This document shows, piece by piece, positions 49,681-60,839 of a DNA stretch of 64,000 nt. The translations under genes and the position numbers were made by a program. Numbering within the stretch: the stretch's first letter is position 1; each line of letters begins with the position of its first letter. The notes below the pieces were generated by a model. The model searched no databases, had not been told where the DNA came from, and worked only from the letters and a program-made list of their open reading frames with translations. Source of the stretch: Carnobacterium inhibens subsp. inhibens DSM 13024 (GTDB taxonomy: Bacteria > Bacillota > Bacilli > Lactobacillales > Carnobacteriaceae); the NCBI RefSeq assembly GCF_000746825.1, contig NZ_JQIV01000006.1, positions 434,001-498,000 of the forward strand, in the 5' to 3' direction.

Positions 49681-51734
49681 TTAAAGTGATGCGTTTACTT
49701 GTTGTTTCATCCAATTCTCCAACTCAGAAAAATGACTGTAAACAAAAAAGTTTTCAGACTGAATTTGTTTTAATCTTTTTTGATAAGCTGCTGCTTGTTC
49801 TAATTCTTTCTTATGAACATCTTTAACAACGTTCATTACACCATCTTTTATTGTAACAAATCCGATCTCTAAAAACACTGAAATAATAAAAATTAAATTA
49901 TTTTCTTTTATATTTAAGTGGGTTGCCAATAACTTTAACTTATTTCTAATATCAATATTAACATGAGTCGCTGTGTATTTAAAAACTTGGCCAAATTGAT
50001 TGCGACTTGGCATACCATTTAAATACAATTCTTCTCGACTGTAAAAACAAGCGATGATTTTTTCTGGACTAGATCCACTTAACAGATCTTTTACCCAGTC
50101 AACATCAGAAGGACAATCGACGAAAATAAGTTGATTGGTTTTCATCGTAAATTGTTCCAATGCATCTAGATTAGTCAATTGGTGAGCATAGCTGGTAGTA
50201 GGCACATTGCTTACAAATTTTTCGAAGTTTTTTGAATCAAAAAAGACAAAATCAGCCTGTTCTGTGGTCCATAAAGCTGCCGGAATATTGGTACTTCTTG
50301 AATCAAAGACTTGAATGCCTTCAATGGCTAAATCTTCTAACATCAATTGCGTTTTTCGAGAACCATTCCATTCATTTATCGCTAATTTTCCAACTACAGA
50401 GACTTCAGAATGCAAGCCTATCTCATCAGCAATTGGACCAAATTGAAAACCTATCACATCTAAAAAGGCATTTTCTTCAGCAAGCTTCATTTTCAAATGC
50501 GCTTGATCTCCTCCAATACGTCGCACTTCTTGAGACTCAACGTTTTTGAATAGAAAAATAGGTTTAGTATTATCTGTACCAAACGGTGCCAAACGGTGCA
50601 ATTCTTCTACTACTTCAACCGTAGCTTCTTCAATTTTCAGTTGCCCATCTATAAGTGTTTCTTCACCTAATTCTTCAGATAGACCATTCGCTACAGCATA
50701 TTGATTCAGCTCATTTTGAATGTGTTCGATATTTTCTATTGGAATAGTTAGACCAGCAGCCATATGATGTCCGCCAAAAGTAGTCGTAAGATGACGAACA
50801 TTGTCCAAAGCATTATATAAATGGTATGCTGGTATGCTTCTGCCAGACCCTTTTGCCAGACCTTTGTTTTTGTCAATATTCATGACTATAGCAGGTTTAC
50901 CAGTTTTGCCAACAATTTTACTGGCAACAATACCTAATACGCCTTCATGCCACTCTTCTTTTGCTAAAACATAAACATCCATTGCGGTATCCATTTTGTC
51001 AATCATCTCAAAAGCTTCGTTAGTGATAGTCGATACATAACCTTGGCGTTCTATATTTTTTTCTTGTACCATTTGTGCTAAAGAAGCGGCTTCTTCATCA
51101 TCAAAAGTTGTTAGTAATTCTACTGCAGGAGAAGCATCGCCTAATCGACCTACAGCATTTAAACGAGGAGCAATAATAAACCCAATCGTTTCCTCATCGA
51201 TTTCTTCACGTTTTATTTTTGCTAATTTAAACAAAGCGGATAAACCGATGCGCTGAGTACTTTTCAACATGACTAAACCCTGCATGACTAAAGCTCTATT
51301 TTCATCTGTTAGAGAAACGAGATCGGCTATGGTTCCTATGGAAACTAAATCTAATAACTCAATAGGAATTTCTCCTAATAACGCTGTCGCTAATTTAAAG
51401 GCTACTCCCACACCAGATAAATCGCCAAAAGGGTAAGAACCTTGTGGGTGTCTAGGATGAATCACTGCATAAGCATCAGGCAGTTTATCTGGTAATTCGT
51501 GATGATCCGACACGATTACGTCTATGCCTAACTCATTTGCTCGATCTATAGCAGCATGCCCTGCTACACCATTATCACAAGTCACAATCAATTGTGTACC
51601 TTCTTCAATCAATCGTTCAAAAGCAGCTGTGTTTGGTCCATAACCATCGTTAAATCGATTAGGGATGTAATAGTTAACTTCTCCTCCGATCATTTCAATG
51701 GTTTCTTTTAAAACGGCCGTACTTGTTACACCAT
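49681..51734 (-). CDS. recJ: Single-strand DNA exonuclease RecJ, 3' exon
   Basis: This is the main part (684 codons including stop) of RecJ, a 5'-3' single-strand exonuclease for repair and recombination. It begins in codon 94 of the spliced gene with AT-GGT-GTA (completing DYDADGVTSTA). It contains the DHH motif [10 protein letters not shown], a DHHA1 part ([26 protein letters not shown]), and OB and C-terminal domains. Without splicing this part lacks the first catalytic Asp cluster. Joined to the 5' exon it gives 777 residues, the usual length. Confidence 0.9.
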
Positions 51735-52606
51735 ATAGTGATAGGTAACCCTTTGAGATTCTCTCCGAGTTTTCCCCCACTCCACACCGTGCGTGAGACT
51801 TTCATCTCACACGGCGTTCCATCGTTTTTTATTTAAGCATTTTAGATAACGAATAAGGATAGCGGCAAATAAAATAATGGCTATTCTCTATTTTAATAGG
51901 ATTCATTCACCCATCTCATTCGAATCTACACTTTAAAAGCATATAAGCTTTCCAAAAACGACTTGAGCCCCTCCCTCCACTGCTTATTATCACAGTTTCA
52001 CTGGTACTATGGCTCTACTTTCACTTAGACAAATTAGCTTATTGTACTCTCTTGAGCTTTTCGACTAAACTGCTTCATCTGCCGGCAAAGGCATCAACAT
52101 TCTAAGCTTCATACGTTCCAATAAAATTATCTTGTTCTATATACCCTTAGATTTCTTCTATGAGCCGTTGCACTTGATTATCCCTGTAAGATAATATGGT
52201 ATTTCATAACGCCAGATTCTTACTCTACCATATGCAAAAAGATTGATTTTAGGTGCAATCTCACACTGCATTTCTACACCGTCTATGTGTCGACTCGTAC
52301 ATTCAAAGATTCGTCAGTTCCATTATTAGGAACATTCTAACCATAGGTAATTTATAAGACCCCCAGCCTATGGGATGCGAGATCCACCTCTGGACCTTTT
52401 TCGTATAAGAACGTGTCTTATTTACGGCACCTTTCAGCTGACTTCACCGAGCTTTATACTTTTGATCATCTGCCTTATTAAAAGCATATCGGAGGATTAG
52501 GGAAGCCGTTTCAAAACGTTACTTTATCATTCCAGCTTTCATTTTATCAGTTCTTCATTTCTTTAAAGAGATGAGCACAAGCTTTTCACTTGTGAACGTA
52601 TCGCAC
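51735..52606 (-). mobile_element. Group II intron lacking a full-length ORF, inserted in recJ
   Basis: On the minus strand the 872-bp insert begins GTGCG (52606-52602) and ends CACTAT (51740-51735), matching group II GUGYG...AY ends. A 34-nt domain V is clear at 51817-51784: ACGCCGTGTGAGA, GAAA-type loop, TCTCACGCACGGTGT, with a CGC catalytic triad. About 49 bases for domain VI follow. No reverse transcriptase/maturase ORF is present; the size leaves no room for one. TTGCAT (52237-52232) could be EBS1 for exon sequence ATGCAG. Removal restores the recJ frame exactly. Splicing would need a maturase in trans. Confidence 0.92.
51784..51817 (-). ncRNA. Group II intron domain V
   Basis: A 34-nt hairpin with arms CCGTGTGAGA and TCTCACGCACGG, a bulge in the 3' arm and a GAAA-like tetraloop, which is the catalytic heart of the ribozyme and its best-conserved part. 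Confidence 0.88.
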
Positions 52607-52886
52607 CTGCATCATAATCACCATAAATTGTGATTTGTTCTCCTCGTTCAACAGATTCAGTAATACGAGAAACAGCTCGCTCCATGTCATGCATCAAGTA
52701 AGGATCATAGATCCAAGTTTGATCAGGCTGCAAAAAGCGCTCGATTTTATCTTTTGAATCCAGTCCTCTTTGTAAACACAGTTCAATAAACAAAGGCGAC
52801 AATTTTAATGCTTCACTTAATTCAGTTACTTTTTCGGTATTCTTTACAGGTGCATTTAATTTCCATTTTGTCCGTGATTTCAACAA
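52607..52886 (-). CDS. recJ: RecJ, 5' exon
   Basis: This exon encodes the first 93 residues and one base of codon 94, ending ITIYGDYDA. It carries the first half of the metal-binding motif DYDADG. The start is TTG (a second TTG follows) with GGAG 9 bases upstream. If the intron is not removed, translation runs into it and stops at 52563 after 14 foreign codons, giving a 107-residue product without activity. The exon is otherwise undamaged, as expected if splicing is functional. Confidence 0.9.
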
Positions 52887-53019
52887 ATCATATCACTCCT
52901 AACTGTACCATTATATCAAAATTGGTCTTGTAGATATAGTTTTTCTTCCTTTATCTATGAACAAAATCAGGAAAATAATGGGCTCATTCACTAGTTTGAG
53001 CAGACGTTAAAACACAAAA

Positions 53020-53053
53020 AAAGGAATCAAAGCTGTTACGCCTCAATTCCTTT
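53020..53053 (-). terminator. Terminator of degV
   Basis: AAAGGAAT pairs with ATTCCTTT around an 18-base loop; Ts follow on the minus strand. recJ must therefore have its own promoter downstream of it. Confidence 0.75.
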
Positions 53054-53071
53054 CACTCTTTATTTATTTTT

Positions 53072-53938
53072 TTAATCCTCGATAATCTGTACACCGATTC
53101 CGATTAATCCTGGCCCTGTATGGACTCCTAAAGCTGGACTGATTTGATCTTCAAATATTTTAACGAAATTAGGTAATTTCTTTTTAACTTCTACTCGAAT
53201 ATCGTCAACTTGTACTTCAGCCGTTTTACCACCAAAAGCAATTGCTAAATGATATTTTTTGGCATTCCCCGCAAAATCAGCTGCTAAATCAATAGCTTTT
53301 TGAATACTCTTTTTATTTCCTCGAACTTTAGCAACAGTATGATAGATCCCATTATCGTTACAAGAAATAACCGGTTTTAAATTTAAAACATTTCCTAAAA
53401 TAGAAGACACTAAACCGATACGTCCTCCTTTTTGCAAATATTCTAATGTTGGAACATGAAAAAATATTTTGGATTTTTTAACGTCCGCTTGTAGTTTCTC
53501 TTTGATCGTGTTCCATTCTAGGTCTTTTTCAACATATTCTGCAGCTTTAATAGCTAAAAATCCGCTTCCGATACCAATATTTTTCGTGTCAAGAGTGAAA
53601 ACGTCTAACCCATCAACATTTTCAGCCATCAAACGGACCATGTTATTTGTACCGCTTAATCCACTAGAAATAGTTACAGCTATCACTTTTTCATAGCCTT
53701 CATCTTTAAATTCTTGCAGCATTTCACTAATAACTTCTCCACTTGGTAAAGAAGTTTTTGGAATCTCCTGCTCTAAACAATCGTAAACATCTTGAGCATG
53801 AATATCTACTTTATCAGTATACTCTTTATCAGAATAAATGATTTTTAAAGGAATGACTTTCATATTTGCTTTAGTGATGGTTTCTAAGGGGACATCTGAT
53901 CCAGAGTCAACTAAGAAACCTATTTTTTGTTTGTTCAT
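53072..53938 (-). CDS. DegV family fatty acid-binding protein
   Basis: This 288-residue protein belongs to the DegV/FakB family that holds a fatty acid for phosphorylation by FakA. GFLVDSGSDVP (N-terminal), TSLPSGEV, ITISSGLSGTNN-like AVTISSGLSGTNN and SPALGVHTGPG are the family's motifs, including Ser and His residues that hold the carboxylate. The fatty acid is unknown, and fakA is not in the window. GGAGG lies 7 bases before the ATG. Confidence 0.9.
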   Translation of the reverse strand: MNKQKIGFLVDSGSDVPLETITKANMKVIPLKIIYSDKEYTDKVDIHAQDVYDCLEQEIPKTSLPSGEVISEMLQEFKDEGYEKVIAVTISSGLSGTNNMVRLMAENVDGLDVFTLDTKNIGIGSGFLAIKAAEYVEKDLEWNTIKEKLQADVKKSKIFFHVPTLEYLQKGGRIGLVSSILGNVLNLKPVISCNDNGIYHTVAKVRGNKKSIQKAIDLAADFAGNAKKYHLAIAFGGKTAEVQVDDIRVEVKKKLPNFVKIFEDQISPALGVHTGPGLIGIGVQIIED

Positions 53939-53962
53939 AATAATGCCTCCAACTTTATGGTT

Positions 53963-54523
53963 TTATTTCTTTTTTTCATCATGTTTCTGTGTTTCAGCTA
54001 AAAATAACAATTTTTCAGTTACAATTTTTGTTGCAACTGCTATCGTAGCTGTACGCACGATAAACGTCGTATTATCCGTGCTATCGGGTAATAAGGGCTT
54101 TCTGTCTTTTTGCTGAATATGTGAAGCAACCGCTCTTAAAGCGTATTCTTGCTCAGTACAAAATAAATCATATGCTTCTCTGATTCCACTTATTGAAGCT
54201 TGGTAAAGAATGCCTTCTTTTACTTCAGAAATCGTCACTACTTGTTTCAAAATAGAGATAGCAATTAAATAAGCCAAATGTTTTTTAGTATATCTTTTTT
54301 TTACAGGAGGAGGAATCAAACCTAATTTTACATAGTTATTGATCATAGAAGAAGTAATGATGTGTTTTTGATCGCTAACTTTAAAAATAGCTAAGTATCG
54401 TTCAATTAAGTTTAAAACTTGATCCATATAAAGGTCAAAATCAGGTAGTTCTTTCCATCTTGGGAAGGTATACTGGCTGATTTCATTTGACCATGCTACC
54501 AAATCTTCTTCAAGTTTATCCAT
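53963..54523 (-). CDS. DUF1836 family protein, MerR-like helix-turn-helix
   Basis: This 186-residue protein shows a MerR-style start of a winged helix in the middle (SSMINNYVKLGLIPPPVKKRYTKKHLAYLIAISILKQV, residues about 66-104; quoted in parts: NNYVKLGLIPPPVKK). This is the hallmark of DUF1836. Ligand and targets are unknown. GTG 54541 is in frame but AAGGTG before the ATG at 54523 favours the latter. It lies 24 bases upstream of degV, so the two are probably one operon. Confidence 0.78.
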   Translation of the reverse strand: MDKLEEDLVAWSNEISQYTFPRWKELPDFDLYMDQVLNLIERYLAIFKVSDQKHIITSSMINNYVKLGLIPPPVKKRYTKKHLAYLIAISILKQVVTISEVKEGILYQASISGIREAYDLFCTEQEYALRAVASHIQQKDRKPLLPDSTDNTTFIVRTATIAVATKIVTEKLLFLAETQKHDEKKK

Positions 54524-54665
54524 TAGATCACCTTTTTTCACTCATTTCTGTTAAAAATAGTGTAACACAATTTCACTTACTAGACAATCTAGTTTCTTAG
54601 ACTAGATTGTTAGACGTCAATAATCTATATGATTATAATAGAAAACGAATACATTTACGCAAAAA

Positions 54666-54703
54666 AAAGAAAGAATAAACCATATAGTTTGTTCTTCTTT
54701 TTG
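54666..54703 (-). terminator. Terminator after the LapA-like gene
   Basis: AAAGAAAGAATAAAC pairs with GTTTGTTCTTCTTT; T-rich on the minus strand. Confidence 0.75.
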
Positions 54704-54769
54704 CAACTTTTACTGAGAATCAAGTTACTTTAACACCAGTGTACCATTTTTTTGTATTCATAGAATAAA

Positions 54770-55183
54770 TTATTTGATTTGTTCAGTAGAATTGGCTGGT
54801 GTTTGTGTCATTCTGCTAATCAATTCTTTTTCTAAACTACTGATTTTATCTGCCTTTTCACTAATTATTTGGTCTTTTTCGGATAATTTTTCAGCGTAAT
54901 CTGCTCTAAGTTGTGCTAACGCTTCTTCTTTTCTTTTTTCAGCATTTTCAAGTTCTTTTTGACTATTTTTTAAATCTTTTTTATTTTTATACGTTGTACT
55001 CACAGAAATCAGTACAGTGGTTAGAGCTCCAATAAATAAAGATCCTAAAATAATCATAATCAAAGGCCAAGCAACTTCTGTAAAGCCAAAACTAACTGGA
55101 ACGGATTCAACATTTAAAACAGCAAAGAATGCAACGATAACGATTAAAATAAGTGCTACGATTGTTCCCCATTGTTTTTTCAT
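54770..55183 (-). CDS. LapA-like membrane protein (DUF1049)
   Basis: This 137-residue protein has two membrane segments (about 8-26 and 38-60), typical of the LapA/YciS fold, then a charged coiled coil from about 65 to 125 (KKDLKNSQKELENAEKRKEE). It probably sits in the cytoplasmic membrane with the coil in the cytoplasm. Its role in Gram-positives is not known; E. coli LapA works in lipopolysaccharide regulation. GGGAG precedes the ATG. Confidence 0.82.
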   Translation of the reverse strand: MKKQWGTIVALILIVIVAFFAVLNVESVPVSFGFTEVAWPLIMIILGSLFIGALTTVLISVSTTYKNKKDLKNSQKELENAEKRKEEALAQLRADYAEKLSEKDQIISEKADKISSLEKELISRMTQTPANSTEQIK

Positions 55184-55282
55184 ATACCTTAATCTCCCTT
55201 CAACAAACCAAATTTCCTCAATTTTTACTACAGTTATTTTAACACAGAGTTGTGAAAAAACACTATAAAAATGCCTAATCTT

Positions 55283-56086
55283 CTATTTGTTGTTAAATAG
55301 ATCTCCAGCTAAATAATCACCAATTCTAGGGAAAAGAGTATACAATTTACCAGCGATTTCTATCATAGCAGGCATATTTAATTCTCTTCGAGGTGTTCCC
55401 ATTAAGCTCACAATACGATTAGCCACAACTTCAGCATTTAATACATAGCGTCCTATATTATCAAGATAAGTTCCACTTTCATCCGCAATATCAAAAAAGT
55501 TTGTCTCTATCGGACCCGGATTTACGGTTGTAACATAAATATTTAATGGCTTCAACTCTAGACGAAGAGCGTTTGAATAGCCAAGTACTGCAAATTTGCT
55601 TGCGGAATAAACAGTTGATTTAGGAGTAGCTATTTTTCCAGCTTGAGAAGCAATATTGATGATATGACCTTGTTTTCTTTCTGCCATTTCGATAGCTACT
55701 AATTGAGTGACATACATTAAACCTAAAACATTTACACGAAACATGCTTTCAGCTATATCCATTTTAAATGAAAGAGCTTCTTCAAAATGTCCAAATCCAG
55801 CATTGTTAACTAGAACGTCCACAACACCAACAGTTTGATAAATTTCTTTAATAACTTTTTTTATTTGATCAGGTTTCGACACATCCAAAGTGAAAGCAAA
55901 AGCTTCCTTACCGGAAAATTTTTCACAATTTTCTTTAACTTGCAACAGCATGTCTTCTCTTCGAGCACTTACAATGACGACAGCTCCTTTTTTTGCTGCT
56001 TCATAAGCTATTTTTTCTCCTAATCCCGTTGAAGCACCAGTAATAAAAACAACTTTATCTTTAAGTGTAGTTAACTTCTTTTTCAT
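55283..56086 (-). CDS. Short-chain dehydrogenase/reductase (YqjQ-like)
   Basis: This 267-residue Rossmann-fold oxidoreductase has the cofactor motif TGASTGLGEKIA (16-27), the NNAGFGH motif and the catalytic YSASK (Tyr and Lys), with a Ser upstream (NIASQAGK). The family often reduces lipids or sterol-like ketones; the substrate is unknown. GGAG lies 6 bases before the ATG. Its position after rnz matches the conserved rnz-SDR-recJ order, but here three genes separate it from recJ. Confidence 0.88.
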   Translation of the reverse strand: MKKKLTTLKDKVVFITGASTGLGEKIAYEAAKKGAVVIVSARREDMLLQVKENCEKFSGKEAFAFTLDVSKPDQIKKVIKEIYQTVGVVDVLVNNAGFGHFEEALSFKMDIAESMFRVNVLGLMYVTQLVAIEMAERKQGHIINIASQAGKIATPKSTVYSASKFAVLGYSNALRLELKPLNIYVTTVNPGPIETNFFDIADESGTYLDNIGRYVLNAEVVANRIVSLMGTPRRELNMPAMIEIAGKLYTLFPRIGDYLAGDLFNNK

Positions 56087-56179
56087 GATAAGCTCCTTTA
56101 GTTGAGTTATTGGACGAGCAATAATTGTGTTGATGATTCAATTTTACCAAGGTTAAACAGTACAAAAAAATTTGATTAT

Positions 56180-57118
56180 TTATTTATCTGTTCGAATCAG
56201 AGGGACATCGATTTCATCGAAATCATTGGCAATTCGAGTATTAGGAAATACTTTTTGAGCTTCTTTTTCTAATAAGTAAGCATCACGGCCTAAATAACGG
56301 GCACTGATATGAGTCAACAATAATTTATCGACGTTCGCTTCTTTAGCTACTTCTGCAGCATCTAAATTAGTAGAATGATTGTAATCTCTAGCCATTTTAC
56401 GATTTGATCCATCAAATGTACTTTCGTGGACCAATACAGAAGCATTCTCAGCAAGAAGAATGTTGTTTTGCGTCTTTTTTGTATCTCCTAAAATCGTTAC
56501 TATGCGACCTTTTTGACTTTCCCCAATAAAATCCATTCCATTGAATACACGTCCATCTTCAAGTTTAATGGTTTCGCCTTGTTTTAATTTTCCGAATAAA
56601 GGTCCAAATGGAATACCCGCTTCCTTAACCTTATCTGCTTGTAACATTCCTTGGTGGTCTGCTTCTTCGACTCTGTACCCAAAAGATTGGATTCCATGTT
56701 TTAATTTACGACAAAATACTTTGAACTGATGATCTTCAAATAAAAGTCCTTCTTCAGTAATTTCATGAAAATTCAACGTATACTTTAAACCGGTTCCTGA
56801 GGTTTTTAAGCAAGTCAGAACATAATTTTTTATCCCAACAGGGCCGTATATTGTTAACGGACCATCGCCTCCTTGAAAAGATCGACTACTTAAAAAACCA
56901 GGTAAACCAAAAATATGGTCTCCATGTAAGTGAGTAATGAAAATTTTATCTACTTTTCGAGGTTTTAAAGTAGTGTGTAAAATTTGATGCTGTGTCGCTT
57001 CTCCACAATCAAAGAGCCAAATACTGTTGCGTTCCTCTAATAGTTTCAAAGCAATACTAGTTACATTTCTATGCTTAGCTGGAACGCCTGCACCTGTTCC
57101 TAAAAATAATAATTCCAT
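56180..57118 (-). CDS. rnz: Ribonuclease Z
   Basis: This 312-residue metallo-beta-lactamase-fold endonuclease trims the 3' ends of tRNA precursors. The zinc motif is HLHGDH (His63, His65, Asp67, His68), with [21 protein letters not shown] and [11 protein letters not shown] supplying the remaining ligands. The long exosite arm region (about 150-205) is present. It is followed by the SDR gene after about 90 bases. Confidence 0.96.
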   Translation of the reverse strand: MELLFLGTGAGVPAKHRNVTSIALKLLEERNSIWLFDCGEATQHQILHTTLKPRKVDKIFITHLHGDHIFGLPGFLSSRSFQGGDGPLTIYGPVGIKNYVLTCLKTSGTGLKYTLNFHEITEEGLLFEDHQFKVFCRKLKHGIQSFGYRVEEADHQGMLQADKVKEAGIPFGPLFGKLKQGETIKLEDGRVFNGMDFIGESQKGRIVTILGDTKKTQNNILLAENASVLVHESTFDGSNRKMARDYNHSTNLDAAEVAKEANVDKLLLTHISARYLGRDAYLLEKEAQKVFPNTRIANDFDEIDVPLIRTDK

Positions 57119-57234
57119 TTTATCCTGTCCTAACCATTAAGTTAACATCCGTACACTCATTATTTGCGTACACGTGTTTTGTTTATTTTAACAAATATTT
57201 CTTAAATAAGCGATAATGAGATGAAACAAAAAAA

Positions 57235-57262
57235 CCAAGCAATTTAATTATTCATTGCTTGG
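57235..57262 (-). terminator. Terminator of obgE
   Basis: CCAAGCAAT pairs with ATTGCTTGG; seven Ts on the minus strand. Confidence 0.82.
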
Positions 57263-57279
57263 AGTTTCTGATTTATTTT

Positions 57280-58593
<1,314 letters not shown>

Positions 58594-59021
58594 TTATATT
58601 TTCCTCCTCATTTTTGAGTGTATGAGATTCAACTATTTTCTAGGTTACTTAATGGATCTGGCACTTTATTTTCATATTACATTTGTTCCAAGATGTAAAC
58701 AAGAAAGCCAAATTATCACATATCCTCTAAAAATGACATACGTTCAGTATACCCCATTTTAGTCCATTATCTATTGTACGTCTATTTGATGTATTTGTCT
58801 ATTTTTTTAAGAGGATAATGTCACTTTTATAAGAGTATGATTTTAAATAGTCAATAAATTCCTTTCACTCATTATACCATCATTTCATTTTAACTATTTA
58901 ATTATTTTCTCATTTGCAGTATAATTTACAAGGAACTTTTTCTATTAAGTTATACAATAACGTAGAAAAATGAATGATAATAATTAAGCAATATTGCTTA
59001 TAAATTACAAGGACGTGCACC
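58594..59021. other. Divergent intergenic region obgE / cyclophilin
   Basis: About 430 AT-rich bases. A plus-strand TATAAT at 58920-58925 probably belongs to the cyclophilin gene, giving a leader of about 95 bases. No RNA gene or repeat could be supported. Confidence 0.5.
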
Positions 59022-59780
59022 GTGAAAAGAAAGAAAAATATTGTTATTGGCAGTATATTATTTTTTATAGCTATGGGATTAATGATTTTTGGCGTTCATT
59101 TATTATCAAAAAGTACTGGAGCAAGCCTCAGTACAGTGTTTACTCCTGAAAGTTCTTTAATTCAATCTTCTACTCTTGATGAGGAACCAACAAATTTACC
59201 ACAGCTGACTAAAGAAGTGAAGGAAAATGAAAAAGAAGTTAGAATAACGACTTCTTTAGGAACGATTCGTGCGAAAGTTTTTCCTGAATTGGCACCTAAA
59301 GCTGTTGAAAATTTCCTCACTCATGGGAGTGAAGGCTACTATAATGGAACTGTCTTTCATCGTGTTATTCCTAATTTCATGATACAAGCTGGTGACCCTG
59401 AAGGCGATGGCACTGGAGGCGAAAGTATTTGGGGTGAACCATTTGAAACTGAGATCTCAAATCAACTGTTCCATATACGCGGCGCAATCGCTATGGCTAA
59501 AACAAATGCACCTGTTTCAATCGGAAGTCAATTTTACATTGTCCAGAACCCTGCAGATATGAGTGAAACTGCAGACCCTACTATTACTCCAAAAGAGATC
59601 ATCGAAGCGTACAAAAACGGCGGATACCCTTCTCTAGACCAAAACTATACGGTCTTTGGCCAAGTTATTGAAGGGATGGATATTGTAGATGCTATTAGTA
59701 AAACAGAAACTGACCAAAACAATAAACCATTACAAGAGATTACAATAGAATCAATAGAAGTAATCAACTCATCTTATTAG
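59022..59780 (+). CDS. Membrane-anchored peptidyl-prolyl cis-trans isomerase (cyclophilin)
   Basis: This 252-residue protein starts with an N-terminal membrane anchor (residues about 7-28), so the isomerase domain should lie outside the cell. The cyclophilin domain (about 70-250) has YYNGTVFHRVIPNFMIQAGDPEGDGTG (quoted in parts: FHRVIPNFMIQAGDP), with catalytic Arg in FHRV and Phe/Met/Gln in FMIQ, and GSQFYI. It likely assists folding of exported proteins. The start is GTG with AAGGACG upstream. A strong terminator follows. Confidence 0.9.
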   Translation: MKRKKNIVIGSILFFIAMGLMIFGVHLLSKSTGASLSTVFTPESSLIQSSTLDEEPTNLPQLTKEVKENEKEVRITTSLGTIRAKVFPELAPKAVENFLTHGSEGYYNGTVFHRVIPNFMIQAGDPEGDGTGGESIWGEPFETEISNQLFHIRGAIAMAKTNAPVSIGSQFYIVQNPADMSETADPTITPKEIIEAYKNGGYPSLDQNYTVFGQVIEGMDIVDAISKTETDQNNKPLQEITIESIEVINSSY

Positions 59781-59800
59781 TTTACCTAACGATTAATAAA

Positions 59801-59840
59801 AATAAGAAAGAAGTCAAAATGACTTCTTTCTTATTTTTAT
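59801..59840 (+). terminator. Terminator after the cyclophilin gene
   Basis: Perfect 16-bp stem AATAAGAAAGAAGTCA / TGACTTCTTTCTTATT with a 4-base loop and Ts. Confidence 0.88.
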
Positions 59841-60017
59841 TTAATCTACTTTTTTTTAATGGAAACCCTTTTGTATCTTGTATCTGTTAGAGTGAAAAGT
59901 GGTATAGCACCTACTTTTTTGCAAATAAAGAACTTTTATTTTCCTTGAATAAATTGGTACAGTCCATTTCGTTTTTTTATTCTCTTTTATCTCTTTTCTC
60001 ATGCAATTAAAAAACGA

Positions 60018-60050
60018 TGAAATCGGTTTACTTTTGATTGCTTTTGACTG
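60018..60050 (+). promoter_or_regulatory. Candidate cre and FruR operator repeats of the fructose operon
   Basis: TGAAATCGGTTTAC (60018-60031) resembles the CcpA cre consensus with two mismatches at the end. It is followed by two direct copies CTTTTGATTG and CTTTTGACTG (60031-60040, 60041-60050), like the tandem sites used by DeoR-family fructose repressors. They lie about 40 bases before fruR. Confidence 0.5.
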
Positions 60051-60086
60051 TTTTTGGTGGTAAAGTAGCGTTAATGGAGGGATGGT

Positions 60087-60839
60087 ATGCTTACTGAAGA
60101 ACGCTATAATTTCATATTAGAACAGTTAACTACTAATGGAGTAATCAAATCCCAAGAACTCATGTTAGAAATGAATTGTTCAGAATCCACTATCAGACGT
60201 GATTTAGCAACTTTAGAAGAACAAGGAAAACTTGTTCGTGTCCATGGCGGCGCTAAACGAGTTTATACAATTGAACAGGAACAAACCCTTAGTGAGAAAT
60301 CAGTCAAAAACGTTCACGACAAGAAAAAAGTCGCAGAATTAGCAGCATCTTTAGTTAAAGAAGATGATGTCATTTTCTTAGATGCAGGGTCTACTACCTT
60401 TTTTATGGTCCCTTTCTTAAAAGGTAAGAATGTACGCATTGTAACAAATGCTGTACAGCATGCTCTTTTACTTGCTGATCAAGATAATGACGTTTTATTA
60501 ATAGGTGGAAAGTTGAAAAATACAACTCAAGCTATTGTAGGCGCTACAAGTTTAGAGCAATTATCCCGTTATCGTTTTACGAAAGCCTTTCTAGGTATGA
60601 ACGGTATTGATCGAGAGTATGGATTTACCACTCCTGATCCAGAAGAAGCGACAGTTAAGCAACAAGCTTTTGCAAATAGTTCAAAAGTTTATGTATTAGC
60701 TGATGAAACAAAATTTAATAAAGTCACTTTTGTAAAGGTATGTAATATAGAAGATGCTGTTATTATTACAGATCATCTAAATCCTAAAAATTATGAAAGC
60801 TATTTTACTAAAACAACAATATTGGAGGCAAAAAAATGA
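60087..60839 (+). CDS. fruR: DeoR-family repressor of the fructose operon
   Basis: This 250-residue regulator has an N-terminal DeoR helix-turn-helix (LTEERYNFILEQL...NCSESTIRRDLATLEEQG) and a C-terminal sugar-phosphate-sensing domain (FLDAGSTTFFM; LGMNGID; VLADETKFN). It probably responds to fructose 1-phosphate, as in other Firmicutes. GGAGG is 6 bases from the ATG. The last four bases overlap fruK, so they are coupled. Confidence 0.93.
   Translation: MLTEERYNFILEQLTTNGVIKSQELMLEMNCSESTIRRDLATLEEQGKLVRVHGGAKRVYTIEQEQTLSEKSVKNVHDKKKVAELAASLVKEDDVIFLDAGSTTFFMVPFLKGKNVRIVTNAVQHALLLADQDNDVLLIGGKLKNTTQAIVGATSLEQLSRYRFTKAFLGMNGIDREYGFTTPDPEEATVKQQAFANSSKVYVLADETKFNKVTFVKVCNIEDAVIITDHLNPKNYESYFTKTTILEAKK

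Noticed and set aside
51780-51940. A possible remnant of the intron maturase C-terminus just before domain V
   Set aside because: About 20 codons are open in one frame (AAILIRYLKCLNKKRWNAV), but a stop lies just upstream and the match to known maturases cannot be tested here.
51735-52606. Reading the insert in recJ as a simple insertion sequence or as random decay
   Set aside because: There is no transposase ORF, no terminal inverted repeat and no target duplication; the ends and domain V fit a group II intron and the exon join is frame-perfect.
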